Source: Streptomyces zingiberis
GTDB lineage: Bacteria > Actinomycetota > Actinomycetes > Streptomycetales > Streptomycetaceae
DNA length: 64,000 nt
Assembly (NCBI RefSeq): GCF_012034935.1
Contig: NZ_JAATEN010000030.1
Span: 1 to 64,000, forward strand
Direction: 5' to 3'
Below, piece after piece: positions 55,121 to 63,090 of this stretch. Position numbers and translations under genes: made by a program. Position 1 is the stretch's first letter. Each line of letters opens with the position of its first letter. A model generated the notes under the pieces. It searched no databases. It saw nothing but the letters and a program-made list of their open reading frames with translations, and was not told where the DNA came from.

Positions 55121-55149
55121 AGGCTATGTCTTTGTGAACGCGTGCACAA
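55121..55149 (-). promoter_or_regulatory. Candidate rex-hemACDB promoter
   Basis: On the minus strand, TTGTGC (55149-55144) as -35, a 17-base spacer and TAGCCT (55126-55121) as -10. The -35 lies inside the Rex operator, so binding would block polymerase. Confidence 0.6.
55132..55149. promoter_or_regulatory. Rex operator (ROP)
   Basis: TTGTGAACGCGTGCACAA matches the streptomycete Rex operator consensus TTGTGAANNNNTTCACAA except for one base in the right half. It lies about 77 bases upstream of the rex start, as expected for autoregulation. Confidence 0.9.
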
Positions 55150-55400
55150 AGATGGTGTCCTATTTGTCCGCGCAAAGTGATCGGGCTCACGCGATGAATT
55201 CCGGCCACGAGGGAACCGGAAGCCGGGATCGCCCCGGCGCGACCTCTGACCAGCCACGGGGGCACCGGCTCACCACTCCTCGTCACTCCGCCCCCGAGCG
55301 CACCAGAACGCCCCTCGATGGTAGTGGAGACGATGGCTGGTTCCCAGCCGTCGCACCGACGCCGACATCACACCGGGAAAGACTCCCCTCCTCCCACACC

Positions 55401-55454
55401 TTCCAGAGCTTCCAGAGCTTCCAGAGCTTCCAGAGCTCCCGGGCCCGGGAGCTC
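55401..55454. repeat. 9-bp tandem repeat running into a 22-bp palindrome
   Basis: Four exact ttccagagc units (55401-55436) are followed by a perfect 22-bp palindrome at 55433-55454 centred on GGGCCC. No gene otherwise lies in the 55150-55630 gap. This could be a hairpin or an assembly-sensitive repeat. Confidence 0.85.
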
Positions 55455-55630
55455 CCCAGTCCCGGCGGACCCGGCAGACCCGGCGGAGCCGGCCGACCGG
55501 GGAGAGGCTCCCGCGCCGCCCGCCGCAGGACGCGTTCCAGGCCGCGCGCACCCCTCCCTAGCCCCCTCGGCCCCCTCGCCCTCCCCCGCCCCTCTGCGCC
55601 GGGACGGCGTGGCGCTGCACAATGCACACC

Positions 55631-55909
55631 ATGAGCCCACTCCTGCGCCGCTCCGCCCGCCCCGGCCCGGCCGACCGCGTCGTGACCCTGATCGGAAAGC
55701 CCGGCTGCCACCTCTGTGACGACGCCCGGGAAGTGATCCGCACCGTCTGCGCGGACCTCGGCTCCTCCTGGGAGGAGAAGGACATCACCCGGGACGAGGA
55801 GTTGCACCGGCTCTACCGGGAGCAGATCCCGGTCGTCCTGGTCGACGGCGCGCAGCACGACTTCTGGCGGGTGGACCCGGCCCGTCTGCGCAAGGCGCTC
55901 GGCGGCTGA
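55631..55909 (+). CDS. Glutaredoxin-like (thioredoxin-fold) protein
   Basis: A 92-residue glutaredoxin-family protein. RVVTLIGKPGCHLCDDAREV carries the CxxC redox pair, and REQIPVVLVDGAQHDFWRVD has the cis-Pro after Ile. It is a DUF836-type small thiol protein. ATG at 55631 is preferred by family length; another ATG three codons upstream (55622) is possible, and neither has a clear SD, suggesting a leaderless transcript. It is located between rex and a HAD phosphatase. Confidence 0.85.
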   Translation: MSPLLRRSARPGPADRVVTLIGKPGCHLCDDAREVIRTVCADLGSSWEEKDITRDEELHRLYREQIPVVLVDGAQHDFWRVDPARLRKALGG

Positions 55910-56060
55910 CGGGCGCCGGGTGGGGGGTGGACCCCGGCGCCCCGGCGCTCCCCCTGCCGCCGTGGCGCCACCGCCGGGCCGCCTCACCCTTCGGCCCGTG
56001 TTCACCCGCCGCAACCGGACCGTCTCCGGCGCGGACTGATCAGTGGTTATGCTCGGGCCC

Positions 56061-56990
56061 ATGGCCGCTCTGGGATGGCTCCACCACCGCAGACGCTCCG
56101 CCACGGCCCGCAGCGTGCTCGCCGGCGAAGCGTCGGCGGAGGCTGCCCGCAAGACATCGCTGGAGATCGGGACCGCCCCCGAGGCGCCCCCGGCGCAACC
56201 GGAGTTCCCCGTCGTCGGCGACGTGCGCGCGGCGGCGTTCTTCGACCTGGACAACACGGTCATGCAGGGCGCGGCCCTGTTCCACTTCGGCCGCGGGCTG
56301 TACAAGCGGAAGTTCTTCAGCAAGCGGGAGCTGGCCCGTTTCGCCTGGCAGCAGACGTGGTTCCGGCTGGCCGGCGTCGAGGACCCGGCCCACATGGAGG
56401 ACGCCCGGCAGAGCGCCCTCTCCATCGTCCGGGGCCACCACGTCCATGAACTCATGGAGATGGGCGAGGAGATCTACGACGAGTACATGGCCGGCCGCAT
56501 CTGGCCGGGCACGCGCGCGCTGGCGCAGGCCCACCTCGACGCCGGCCAGAAGGTGTGGCTGGTCACGGCCGCCCCGGTGGAGGCGGCGACGATCATCGCG
56601 CGCCGGCTCGGACTCACGGGCGCCCTGGGCACCGTGGCCGAATCGGTGGACGGTGTCTACACCGGGCGGCTGGTGGGCGAACCCCTGCACGGCCCCGCGA
56701 AGGCGGAGGCCGTACGGGCCCTGGCACTGGCGGAGAACCTGGATCTGACCCGCTGCGCCGCGTACAGCGACTCGCACAACGACATCCCGATGCTGTCGAT
56801 CGTCGGACACCCGTACGCCATCAACCCGGACACCAAGCTGCGCAAGCACGCCCGCTCGCGCGACTGGCACCTGCGCGACTACCGTACGGCGCGCAAGGCG
56901 GCGAAGGTCGGCATCCCGGCCGCGGCGGGGGTCGGGGCGCTGGCGGGGGGCGCGGCGGCGGCCGCGGCACTGCACCGCAGGCGCCGGTAG
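56061..56990 (+). CDS. HAD-IB family hydrolase (SerB-like phosphatase)
   Basis: A 309-residue HAD superfamily IB protein. Motif I is AFFDLDNTVMQGAALFHFGR (DxDxT at about residue 62), motif II is VWLVTAAPVEAAT, the lysine is in GPAKAEAVRALA and motif IV is YSDSHNDIPMLSIVG (DxxxD). The first about 50 residues are basic and variable. The C-terminus ends in an Ala/Gly hydrophobic stretch (VGIPAAAGVGALAGGAAAAA) then Arg residues, possibly a tail anchor. ATG at 56061 fits the conserved start. It is encoded between rex and bldN, as I recall for S. coelicolor. Substrate is unknown. Confidence 0.88.
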   Translation: MAALGWLHHRRRSATARSVLAGEASAEAARKTSLEIGTAPEAPPAQPEFPVVGDVRAAAFFDLDNTVMQGAALFHFGRGLYKRKFFSKRELARFAWQQTWFRLAGVEDPAHMEDARQSALSIVRGHHVHELMEMGEEIYDEYMAGRIWPGTRALAQAHLDAGQKVWLVTAAPVEAATIIARRLGLTGALGTVAESVDGVYTGRLVGEPLHGPAKAEAVRALALAENLDLTRCAAYSDSHNDIPMLSIVGHPYAINPDTKLRKHARSRDWHLRDYRTARKAAKVGIPAAAGVGALAGGAAAAAALHRRRR

Positions 56991-57184
56991 CCACCTGCCA
57001 CCACCGCCACGGGCCACCCGCCACGGCCCGGCGGTCACGCACCGCGCTCGAATTCCCGTTCCCGAGCCCGGCGGCCGGGCCCATCCCCGACCGGAAGCGA
57101 ACACAAGGTGCGGCAAAACGGTCAGGTTACGTACCGCGTTCACCGTCCGACCGATCAGCAATCCATAACGCACGGGAACTAATC

Positions 57185-57204
57185 GCCGAATTGGGCAACT
57201 CGGC
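57185..57204. promoter_or_regulatory. Near-perfect inverted repeat upstream of bldN
   Basis: GCCGAATTGGGCAACTCGGC has 9-base arms with one mismatch and a 2-base spacer, about 130 bases before the bldN start. It lies in the locally A+T-richer part of the 340-base gap and is a plausible regulator site. Confidence 0.45.
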
Positions 57205-57330
57205 GTAGCGCGCTCTGCACGAAGCGTTATTCTCCTCTGACGCATACCGGTTCCCATGATCCCCACGCCCCATGCGACGGGTGAACGGTTCCGCACTGCA
57301 CGTGATGGAAGCTCTGCCTCTGGGAGTCCC

Positions 57331-58125
57331 GTGTACCCACATGTCGGGGTTGACGCCTCGGGCCTGGCCAAGCTCCGCGCCGCGGTTCTCGACCAGCTGC
57401 GCGACCTCGTCCCCACCCCCCGTCTGCTGCCGGCCCTCGCCGTCCCCGCCTCAGCCGTACCCGCTCCCGCCACGGGCATCCCCGCCGCGGTCAGCCGCAG
57501 GGTCCCGCTCACCTCCGGCTCGGCGGGCCCGGGCGGCAGCCGCGCCTCCACCGCCCGCCGTCCCGCCGCCGACCGCGACAGCCGCCGCATGATGGACCTC
57601 GTCGAGCGCGCCCAGGACGGCGAGGCCGAGGCGTTCGGGCGCCTCTACGACCAGTACGCCGACACCGTGTACCGCTACATCTACTACCGCGTCGGCAGCC
57701 GGGCCACGGCCGAGGACCTCACCAGCGAGACCTTCCTCCGGGCCCTCCGCCGCATCTCCACCTTCACCTGGCAGGGCCGCGACTTCGGCGCCTGGCTGGT
57801 GACGATCGCGCGCAACCTCGTCGCCGACCACTTCAAGTCCAGCCGCTTCCGGCTGGAGATCACCACGGGCGAGATGCTCGACGCCAACGAGGTCGAGCGC
57901 AGCCCCGAGGACTCCGTCCTGGAGTCGCTCTCCAACGCCACCCTGCTGGACGCCGTCCGCCGGCTCAACCCCCAGCAGCAGGAGTGCGTGACGCTCCGCT
58001 TCCTCCAGGGCCTGTCGGTGGCCGAGACGGCCCGGGCGATGGGCAAGAACGAGGGCGCCATCAAGACCCTGCAGTACCGGGCCGTCCGTACCCTCGCCCG
58101 GCTGCTGCCGGAGGACGCCCGCTGA
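57331..58125 (+). CDS. bldN: ECF sigma factor BldN with N-terminal pro-sequence
   Basis: A 264-residue ECF sigma factor required for aerial development in Streptomyces. Sigma region 2 is EAFGRLYDQYADTVYRYIYYRV to DLTSETFLRALRR (about residues 105-150) and region 4 is LNPQQQECVTLRFLQGLSVA then GKNEGAIKTLQYRAVRTLAR. The first about 90 residues (YPHVGVDASGLAKLRAAVLD...) correspond to the pro-sequence that is removed by proteolysis in S. coelicolor BldN. GTG at 57331 with GGGAG 5 bases upstream gives that N-terminus. Its anti-sigma factor gene is next downstream. Confidence 0.96.
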   Translation: MYPHVGVDASGLAKLRAAVLDQLRDLVPTPRLLPALAVPASAVPAPATGIPAAVSRRVPLTSGSAGPGGSRASTARRPAADRDSRRMMDLVERAQDGEAEAFGRLYDQYADTVYRYIYYRVGSRATAEDLTSETFLRALRRISTFTWQGRDFGAWLVTIARNLVADHFKSSRFRLEITTGEMLDANEVERSPEDSVLESLSNATLLDAVRRLNPQQQECVTLRFLQGLSVAETARAMGKNEGAIKTLQYRAVRTLARLLPEDAR

Positions 58126-58200
58126 CCGGCCCGGCCGGCCCGGCGGAGAGCCCACGCCCCCGGCCGGCCCCCGGGGCCGCTCCTCCCGGACCGCGACGTG

Positions 58201-58234
58201 TACGGGCCCGCTCACCGTACGGGCCCGCTCACCG
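58201..58234. repeat. 17-bp direct repeat between bldN and rsbN
   Basis: Two exact tandem copies of tacgggcccgctcaccg plus a partial third. This lies in the 417-base bldN-rsbN gap, which otherwise holds the promoter candidate and no gene. Confidence 0.85.
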
Positions 58235-58382
58235 TGCGGGGGCCGCCCGCCGGACCCGCACCGACGTGCACGGTCCTGGCCCCGACCTGGCCCGGACCTG
58301 CACCGGTCACCGCCGCTCCCGGACGCCGGTCAACCACCGTCCTGAGCAGTCCACGGCCTCACGCGGCGGGGGATCCGGGCCC

Positions 58383-58411
58383 CGTAACCCCACCGTCGAG
58401 CCACTCGTTGT
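58383..58411 (+). promoter_or_regulatory. Candidate sigma-BldN-dependent promoter for rsbN
   Basis: CGTAAC (58383-58388), 17 bases, CGTTGT (58406-58411) closely resembles the sigma-BldN consensus as I recall it (CGTAAC, about 16, CGTTGA). It lies about 130 bases upstream of rsbN and would give autoregulatory feedback. Confidence 0.6.
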
Positions 58412-58542
58412 GCGGGATGCAGACTCCCATCGGTTGCGCCCATGCTTGCTATTCGTCACTCGTCCGAGTGGTCGTGTGCGAGCCTGGCAACCGCCCCCAT
58501 CGGTCCCGGAGTCGCAGCTGACGAGGAGAGGAGGGGCCGCCT

Positions 58543-59733
58543 GTGATCAGATCCGCACCGGCGCACCGGCGGGCGAACGCCTTCGCCGAAGCCCTGGACG
58601 AACGGCGGCCCGAACCGCCGGAGGACGACGCCGAGCTGGGCAGGATGCTGTCCGTCGCGGCCGGGCTCGGCGAACTGCCCGCACCCCGTCTGGACCCCGG
58701 GGTCAGAACCGTCCAGCGGGCGCAGTTGGTCGCCGCAGTCGAGTCGATGTTCGCCGGCGGGGCCCCGGCCGGCGAGGAGGGGGCAGCGGCGAGACCCATG
58801 CCCGGTCAGCGCTCCGGTCGCGCCGGGGCACACGCCCGTCGTGCGCGGGCGCAGGGCCGGCTGCGTCCGCGTTCACGCTGGTCCCAGGGGCTGGCCGCGG
58901 GCGGCCTGACGGTCGGCGTGGCCGCCGGGGCGTTCGGCGGCGTCGCCGCCGCCAGCTCCGACGCCCTGCCCGGCGACTCCCTCTACGGCCTCAAACGCGG
59001 CATGGAGGACCTCCGCCGTGGCCTCGCCGACGACGACCGGGAAGCCGGCATGCTCTACCTCGACCAGGCCGCCACCCGCATGCACGAGGCGAGCCGTCTG
59101 ATGGAGCGCGGCCGCGCCGGCGAGCTGGATGAGGACTCGGTCGGGGAAGTCCGCCGCGCCCTCTCCGGCATGCGGCACGACGCCTCCGAAGGCCACCGTC
59201 TGCTCAGCTCCGCCTACCAGCGGAACGGCTCGCTGGCGCCCATCGAGGCCCTGGACTCCTTCTCCCGGGCGCACCGGGAGGGCTGGCAGTCCCTCAGTGG
59301 CCGTCTCCCGGCCCAGCTCATCGACGTACGCGACGAGGTCACGGCCGTCATGGACGCCATAGAGCATGAGGTGGGTCCGCTGAAGGCGCTGCTGCCCGAC
59401 GATCCGTCCGCCGGGATCCCGGGGCTCCGGCAGCCCTCGGGCCGTTACGCCCCTTCCGGCCCCGGGAGCGGGACCGGGGAACCGGCGCCGCCCGGCGCGG
59501 CTCCCTCCGAGAGCGTCCCGGGCGGCTCCGAGCCCCAGCCCTCCGGCTCCGCGAGCGGCCCGGAAGGCGAGTCACCGGGCGGCACGGGGAGCCCGCTCGA
59601 CCCGTCGGGCACGGGCAGCCCGTCCCTCCCACCCGGCGGTGAGGCCACGCCGCAACCGCCGGAGATCACTCTGCCGCCGCTGTTCCCGGGGCTCCTCCCC
59701 GACTTCGGGTTCGATCCGGACGCCCGGAACTGA
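58543..59733 (+). CDS. rsbN: Anti-sigma factor RsbN (sigma-BldN antagonist, DUF5667)
   Basis: A 396-residue protein directly downstream of bldN. The N-terminal cytoplasmic part (APAHRRANAFAEALDERRPE ... ELGRMLSVAAGLGELPAPRL) is the anti-sigma region. One membrane helix follows at about residues 115-137 (LAAGGLTVGVAAGAFGGVAA), then the external DUF5667 domain starting DALPGDSLYGLKRGMEDLRR with helical repeats. The C-terminal about 115 residues are Pro/Gly/Ser-rich and likely disordered. GTG at 58543 has GGAGAGGAGGGG upstream. By homology and position it sequesters BldN at the membrane. Confidence 0.9.
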   Translation: MIRSAPAHRRANAFAEALDERRPEPPEDDAELGRMLSVAAGLGELPAPRLDPGVRTVQRAQLVAAVESMFAGGAPAGEEGAAARPMPGQRSGRAGAHARRARAQGRLRPRSRWSQGLAAGGLTVGVAAGAFGGVAAASSDALPGDSLYGLKRGMEDLRRGLADDDREAGMLYLDQAATRMHEASRLMERGRAGELDEDSVGEVRRALSGMRHDASEGHRLLSSAYQRNGSLAPIEALDSFSRAHREGWQSLSGRLPAQLIDVRDEVTAVMDAIEHEVGPLKALLPDDPSAGIPGLRQPSGRYAPSGPGSGTGEPAPPGAAPSESVPGGSEPQPSGSASGPEGESPGGTGSPLDPSGTGSPSLPPGGEATPQPPEITLPPLFPGLLPDFGFDPDARN

Positions 59734-59740
59734 ACCGGTC

Positions 59741-59770
59741 CGCCCCGGCCGGCGCCCGCCGGCCGGGGCG
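59741..59770. terminator. Bidirectional hairpin between rsbN and acyltransferase gene
   Basis: A perfect 13-bp stem (59741-59753 with 59758-59770) with a 4-base GCCC loop between convergent genes. Confidence 0.85.
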
Positions 59771-59818
59771 TTCACCGGTCCGTGATCCAGGCCCGCCGCT
59801 CCGTCCGGCCCGCCCCCG

Positions 59819-60904
59819 TCAGAAGAACACCGACCGGCGCTCGACCAGCAGCTTGTAGAGGGTGTGCTGGATGGTCTCCCGCACCTGGTCGGTGAGGTTG
59901 AACATCAGCATCGGGTCCTCCAGGGCCTCCGGCGTGTAGCCGTCGGTGGGGATCGGCTCACCGAACTGGATCGTCCACTTGGTCGGCAGCGGTACGGCGC
60001 CCAGGGGGCCGAGCCAGGGGAAGGTCGGCGTCAGCGGGAAGTACGGCAGCCCCAGCAGCCGGGCGACGGTCCGGGCGTTGCCGATCATCGGGTAGATCTC
60101 TTCCGCGCCGACGATCGAGCAGGGCACGATCGGGACTCCGGCCCGCAGCGCGGTGGACACGAATCCGCCGCGCCCGAAGCGCTGGAGCTTGTAGCGCTCG
60201 GAGAACGGCTTGCCGATCCCCTTGAACCCCTCCGGCATCACACCGACGACCTCGCCGCGCTCCAGCAGCCGTTCGGCGTCCTCGGCGCAGGCGAGCGTAT
60301 GACCCGCCTTGCGCGCCAGTTCGTTGACGACCGGCAGCATGAACACGAGGTCGGCCGCGAGCAGCCGCAGCGTGCGGCCCGCCGGGTGGTTGTCGTGCAC
60401 GGCGACCTGGAGCATCAGGCCGTCCAGGGGGAGGGTCCCCGAGTGGTTGCAGACGACCAGCGCGCCACCGGTGTCCGGGATGTTCTCCAGGCCGCGCGCC
60501 TCCACCCGGAAGTACGACTCGTAGAGCGGCCGCAGCGCGGACATCAGGACGTGCTCGGTGAGGTCCTCGTCATAGCCGAACTCGTCGACTTCGTACTCGC
60601 CGGTGAGGCGGCGGCGGAGGAAGGCGAGGCCGGTGGCGAGCCGCCGCTCCCAGCCCTCCGGCTCACCACCGGCCGGCGGGGCCGGGGGCGAGCCCCCTGT
60701 GCCACCCGCGCCGCCGGTACCGCCGGTGCCGCCGGTGTCCGCCCCGCCGGTGGGAACAGCGCTCAGCGAGGGCTCCGCGCCGGCCGCACCCGTACCGGAA
60801 TCGGCGTCGCCGGCCCTGCGCCGGCCGGTGCGGCGCCGCGCCGGGCGCTCGCCCGCCCCTCGGGGCCGGTCCTCACCGAACGGGATCACCTTGGCGTCCG
60901 CCAT
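59819..60904 (-). CDS. Lysophospholipid acyltransferase family protein (PlsC-like)
   Basis: A 361-residue acyltransferase. The catalytic region is VVCNHSGTLPLDGLMLQVAV (about residues 148-167), an actinobacterial variant of the NHxxxxD motif with wider His-Asp spacing. The second motif GVMPEGFKGIGKPFS (PEG) and VPIVPCSIVGAEEIYPMIG follow. It should acylate a lysophospholipid or related acceptor at the membrane. The first about 95 residues are Arg/Gly low complexity after a conserved MADAKVIPFGEDR start. It is 26 bases downstream of an epimerase-like gene and probably cotranscribed with it. Confidence 0.87.
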   Translation of the reverse strand: MADAKVIPFGEDRPRGAGERPARRRTGRRRAGDADSGTGAAGAEPSLSAVPTGGADTGGTGGTGGAGGTGGSPPAPPAGGEPEGWERRLATGLAFLRRRLTGEYEVDEFGYDEDLTEHVLMSALRPLYESYFRVEARGLENIPDTGGALVVCNHSGTLPLDGLMLQVAVHDNHPAGRTLRLLAADLVFMLPVVNELARKAGHTLACAEDAERLLERGEVVGVMPEGFKGIGKPFSERYKLQRFGRGGFVSTALRAGVPIVPCSIVGAEEIYPMIGNARTVARLLGLPYFPLTPTFPWLGPLGAVPLPTKWTIQFGEPIPTDGYTPEALEDPMLMFNLTDQVRETIQHTLYKLLVERRSVFF

Positions 60905-60930
60905 GCTGGTTGCGCTCCTCGGTTGACGTG

Positions 60931-62046
60931 TCAGGGGGCGAGGGGGGAGCGGCGCGGTCCGCCGTCCGTCCCGGAGCCGTCGGCCGGGCGGTCGAGCAGC
61001 GCCTCGCCGAGCCGGTCCACGGCGCGGGCCAGCCGTTCCGGCGGGAGCAGCCCGGGGCCCCGGCCGCGGGCGAAGTCGGCGAAGGTCTCCGCCGTCGTGT
61101 ACTTCGGCTCGAATCCCAAGGTCTCCCGCATCTCCCGGGTCCGCACGACCCGGCCGTGGGTCAGCAGCCGGACCTGCTCGGGCGAGAAGTCGGTCATGCC
61201 GACGAGACGCAGCAGGGAGCGGACGCCGGTGAGCGCGGGCAGCAGCAGCGGCAGCGTGGGCCTGCCCAGCCGGCGGGCGGTCTGCGACAGCAGCAGGACG
61301 CCGTCGCCCGCGATGTTGAAGGTGCCGCTGTTGAGGGTGGAGCGGCGTGGCTCAGAGGCGGCGATCCGCAACACCTCCATCACGTCGTCCTCGTGGACGA
61401 ACTGGAGCCGCGGGTCGTAGCCGAGGACGGTGGGCAGCACCGGCAGGGAGAAGTACTCGGCGAGCGGCGTGTCGGCGCGCGGGCCGAGGATGTTGGCGAA
61501 GCGCAGGACGCACACCGCCACATCGGGACGGCGCCGCGCGAACCCCCGGACGTACCCCTCCACCTCGACGGTGTCCTTCGCGAACCCCCCGCTGGGCAGG
61601 GATTTGGCCGGGGTGGACTCGTCGAAGACGGCCGGGTCCCGGGAGGCGGAGCCGTACACGTTGGTACTGGACTTCACCACCAGCCGCCGCACGGAGGGTG
61701 CCTTCTGGCAGGCGCCCAGGAGCTGCATGGTGCCGATGACGTTGGTCTCCTTGAGCGCCGCCCGGCCCCGGGTCGCCTTGGTGGTACCGCCGACGCCGAA
61801 GGTGGGCGGCCGGGTGCCGGTGACGTCCAGGTGGACGACGGTGTCCACGGCGTGCTCGACGAGGACACGGGCGATCATCGGCTGCCGGATGTCGGCCTGC
61901 ACGAACTCGGCCTCGCCCAGATCCCGTTCCGGCGGCACGACATCGACCGCGATCACCCGGGCGACCTCGGGTTCCCGCTGGATCCGCCGCACGAAGCGGC
62001 CCGCGAGCTGCCGCCCGGCACCGGTGACGAGCACGACCTTGCCCAA
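60931..62046 (-). CDS. NAD-dependent epimerase/dehydratase family protein
   Basis: A 371-residue extended-SDR protein. It begins GKVVLVTGAGRQLAGRFVRR (Rossmann GxxGxxG-type, residues 2-21), with VVHLDVTG, a catalytic Ser/Thr region VVKSSTNVYGSASRDPAVFD and FANILGPRADTPLAEYFSLP. The YxxxK motif is not canonical (SGGFAKDTVEVEGY in that region), so catalysis may differ from true epimerases. The start is TTG at 62046, with GGAGGGAAGG 9 bases upstream. It probably forms a unit with the following acyltransferase. Substrate is unknown. Confidence 0.85.
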   Translation of the reverse strand: MGKVVLVTGAGRQLAGRFVRRIQREPEVARVIAVDVVPPERDLGEAEFVQADIRQPMIARVLVEHAVDTVVHLDVTGTRPPTFGVGGTTKATRGRAALKETNVIGTMQLLGACQKAPSVRRLVVKSSTNVYGSASRDPAVFDESTPAKSLPSGGFAKDTVEVEGYVRGFARRRPDVAVCVLRFANILGPRADTPLAEYFSLPVLPTVLGYDPRLQFVHEDDVMEVLRIAASEPRRSTLNSGTFNIAGDGVLLLSQTARRLGRPTLPLLLPALTGVRSLLRLVGMTDFSPEQVRLLTHGRVVRTREMRETLGFEPKYTTAETFADFARGRGPGLLPPERLARAVDRLGEALLDRPADGSGTDGGPRRSPLAP

Positions 62047-62228
62047 TATCAGCGCCTTCCCTCCGGCCGGGCGGTGCGGTGACCGTGTCCGCGGCCCTAC
62101 TGCCTGCCGTCTTCTCTCTTCCGGCCTGGTCTTCCGGTCCGGTTCCTCTGCTCCGGATCCGCCTCTCCCACCGGCGGCTGGTGAACCCCGGGCCACCGTG
62201 CCCGCGGACGTCACTCCTCGTCCGCGAT

Positions 62229-62267
62229 CACCGGCACCTCGGCAACAACCACCGGCACCTCGGCAAC
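62229..62267. repeat. 18-bp direct repeat in epimerase-bS22 gap
   Basis: caccggcacctcggcaac occurs at 62229-62246 and 62250-62267 (21-base period). The 62047-62617 stretch holds no gene I can support. Confidence 0.8.
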
Positions 62268-62617
62268 GATCACCGCAGACGGCACGTGGGTGCCCCTGCT
62301 TCCCGGCCGCGGAGGCGTTCACGGGCGCCGCTCGGTGTTCGATTCTCCACGTCTTGCCGCTCGCCGGTCACCGTATCCCGTGGCCGGGGTGGTGAGGTGA
62401 CCGGGAAGACGGAATTCCGTAGGCCGGCCCGGTCGAACGGGGCGGGGTCCGCGGCCTCGAGCGGCCGGGTGGACCTCGGGCGGGCCGGGGCTCGGTCCCC
62501 GCACGGGTGTGAGGCGGCACCGACGTGACCCGGCCCGGACGTCCGGCGGCACCGCACCGGCGCACGGCCGGGCCCAGCCCCGGACGGGGGCGCCATCCAC
62601 CCCGCGGGCACAACGCA

Positions 62618-62650
62618 GCCGCCCTCCCGCCGTGCCGGCGGGAGGGCGGC
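62618..62650 (-). terminator. Hairpin after bS22 gene
   Basis: A perfect 14-bp stem (62618-62631 with 62637-62650), extendable by one pair to a 3-base loop, 20 bases past the stop of the small ribosomal protein gene. Confidence 0.85.
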
Positions 62651-62670
62651 CATTGGTCCTGCCGTCGAAC

Positions 62671-62769
62671 TTACTTCTTGTTACGACGCTGGACTCGGGT
62701 GCGCTTGAGCAGCTTGCGGTGCTTCTTCTTGGCCATCCGCTTACGCCGCTTCTTGATGACAGAGCCCAC
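62671..62769 (-). CDS. Small basic ribosomal protein bS22 (AURKAIP1/COX24 domain)
   Basis: A 32-residue protein, almost all Lys and Arg: GSVIKKRRKRMAKKKHRKLL, then KRTRVQRRNKK. This is the actinobacterial AURKAIP1/COX24-domain peptide known as bS22, a constituent of the small ribosomal subunit near the decoding site. GTG at 62769 has GAGGG about 6 bases upstream. The codon use is strongly biased to AAG and CGC/CGT, as in highly expressed genes. It is followed by a strong terminator and sits beside an HTH gene on the same strand. Confidence 0.93.
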   Translation of the reverse strand: MGSVIKKRRKRMAKKKHRKLLKRTRVQRRNKK

Positions 62770-62880
62770 GACTACCCTCGCTTACTTCGAATCACTCGGT
62801 GCGGGGCGTCCGAGCCCACACGACCTACATCGGGTCAGCCTACCCGCCACCGCGTGATGGACGTAATCCGAGGGGCGCCG

Positions 62881-63090
62881 TCAGGCGGTCTCCACCCCCA
62901 CATAGGACTCGCGGAGATATTCATGGACCGCCTGTTCCGGGACGCGGAAGGACCTCCCCACCCGGATGGCAGGCAGATGACCACTGTGCACCAAGCGGTA
63001 CACGGTCATCTTCGACACTCGCATCACCGCGGCGACCTCCGCCACGGTCAGGAAAACGACCTCGTTGAGAGGCCTTTCGCCACCAGCCAT
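62881..63090 (-). CDS. Small excisionase-type HTH DNA-binding protein
   Basis: A 69-residue protein that is nearly all a MerR/excisionase-type winged helix: FLTVAEVAAVMRVSKMTVYR then LVHSGHLPAIRVGRSFRVPE. No phage or integrase gene is near, so it is a chromosomal regulator rather than an excisionase. It is well conserved in streptomycetes downstream of the bldN region (I recall it as bdtA in S. coelicolor). ATG at 63090. Its stop is about 110 bases upstream of bS22 on the same strand. Target genes are unknown. Confidence 0.87.
   Translation of the reverse strand: MAGGERPLNEVVFLTVAEVAAVMRVSKMTVYRLVHSGHLPAIRVGRSFRVPEQAVHEYLRESYVGVETA

Noticed and set aside
62784..62793. A TTACTTCGAA match to half of the palindrome at 850-863
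   Set aside because: Only one half plus the centre; it lies in the bS22 upstream region, and one 10-base match is weak.
62881..63090. Phage or integrative-element excisionase
   Set aside because: The HTH resembles excisionases but there is no integrase, attachment site or other mobile gene nearby, and the protein is a conserved chromosomal regulator.
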